Source of the DNA: an uncultured Bacilli bacterium
GTDB taxonomy: Bacteria; Bacillota_I; Bacilli_A; RF39; UBA660
Direction of reading: 5' to 3'
Length of the DNA stretch: 11,569 bases
Assembly (NCBI GenBank): GCA_947628765.1
Contig: CANRBD010000033.1
Location: 1-11,569, forward strand
A program made the translations under genes and the position numbers. The notes below the pieces were generated by a model that searched no databases, was not told the DNA's origin, and saw nothing but the letters and a program-made list of their open reading frames with translations. Of the stretch, positions 11,250 through 11,569 are shown piece by piece. Positions within the stretch are counted from its first letter, which is position 1, and each line of letters opens with the position of its first letter.

Positions 11250-11569
11250 AATGTTTTACATATTAATGAGATATTATCTTTGCCGGCAGAAATTTTATGA
11301 TTAAATGGTGAATAAGGCTTAGGACTATGATAGATTGAATCATAAGTTAAAACATGGCTGACAATATCTTCACATGCATTATCACTTAATTTGATTAGGC
11401 CTTCTAATTCATCATGAGAAATACAATCAGAAACACCATCAGAACATAAAAATAACTTTTGAATATCCTTTTTATCTAGTTCATAAAAATTATAATTTAT
11501 ATTTGGAATAACTCCACCTATCCAATTATTTATAATATTGCTTTGTTTATGAAAACGCATATCATCAAT
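11237..11569 (-). CDS. C-terminal part of a PP2C-type protein phosphatase (cut by window edge)
   Basis: The last 110 codons of a gene that enters from the right edge; the frame stays open to 11569, and the ATG at 11560 is probably internal. The segment has PP2C (PPM) landmarks: FLCSDGVSD (the DG metal-binding motif), the following helix ISHDELEGLI, and near the end GKDNISLICK (the DN motif whose Asp binds metal). PP2C enzymes remove phosphate from Ser/Thr using Mn or Mg, and in Bacillota usually oppose PASTA-type kinases. Between the motifs lies a long insert with KPYSPF, where the usual flap-linked region is short. No kinase is in view, so whether this is PrpC or another PP2C protein cannot be said. 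Confidence 0.7.
   Translation of the reverse strand: MDDMRFHKQSNIINNWIGGVIPNINYNFYELDKKDIQKLFLCSDGVSDCISHDELEGLIKLSDNACEDIVSHVLTYDSIYHSPKPYSPFNHKISAGKDNISLICKTLKKK

Noticed and set aside
1..11569. CRISPR array, tRNA, rRNA, insertion sequence, prophage or toxin-antitoxin locus
   Set aside because: No spaced direct repeats, cloverleaf-like sequences, transposase or phage motifs seen; the lone XRE-type gene has no visible toxin partner.
1..11569. Mycoplasma-type genetic code (UGA as Trp)
   Set aside because: Trp codons in SpoIIR, the M23 protein and others are UGG, and UGA ends walJ and the SGNH gene at the expected places.

Overview
The window looks like chromosomal DNA from an AT-rich, low-GC Gram-positive bacterium (Bacillota, probably a deep-branching or Mollicutes-like member of the Bacilli). 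The signs are AT-rich intergenic DNA and codon choice, strong AGGAGG/GGTGAT ribosome binding sites, consensus sigma-A promoters, the core gene set (gdpP-type phosphodiesterase, rplI, dnaB, walJ, rlmH, rpmE, murA) and the sporulation signalling gene spoIIR. UGA is used as a stop (walJ, the SGNH gene) and tryptophan is UGG, so the code is standard and Mycoplasma/Spiroplasma are excluded. Species cannot be named from this window.

Layout. 1-400: a cut-off minus-strand gene for a membrane or secreted protein, divergent from a small XRE-type regulator. Its consensus promoter and two inverted repeats lie between them. 376-7087: a long minus-strand block read from a promoter at 7059-7087: DHH phosphodiesterase (short GdpP), rplI, dnaB, a LysM-G5-M23 peptidase, walJ and rlmH, all abutting or overlapping. 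A terminator-like hairpin follows that also contains the spoIIR ribosome binding site, then spoIIR and mntP. 7121-8419: two plus-strand genes, an unrecognised 103-residue protein and a radical SAM enzyme, each with its own promoter and terminator. 8390-10846: a second minus-strand block of murA, an SGNH hydrolase and rpmE, with separate promoters for murA and rpmE. 10858-11569: an unrecognised plus-strand 103-residue protein with a possible CCHH metal site, convergent with a cut-off PP2C-type phosphatase.

How the genes fit together. The minus-strand genes are housekeeping: replication (DnaB), ribosome structure and modification (L9, L31, RlmH), cell wall (MurA, M23 peptidase, WalJ), second messenger turnover (c-di-AMP phosphodiesterase) and metal export (MntP). 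SpoIIR adds the mother-cell/forespore signal of sporulation. gdpP-rplI-dnaB and walJ-rlmH match Bacillus origin-region neighbourhoods as I remember them. The murA/rpmE/spoIIR grouping recalls the B. subtilis murAB-rho-rpmE-tdk-prfA-spoIIR neighbourhood.

The four complete plus-strand genes are all regulators or unrecognised single genes inserted between these blocks, mostly with their own promoters and terminators. No CRISPR array, tRNA, rRNA, transposase or phage gene was seen. No gene-free stretch exceeds 300 bases; the longest (7039-7173) holds two divergent promoters. I found no convincing complete new system. The best leads are the radical SAM island, the divergent operator at 80-130, and the hairpin over the spoIIR start.
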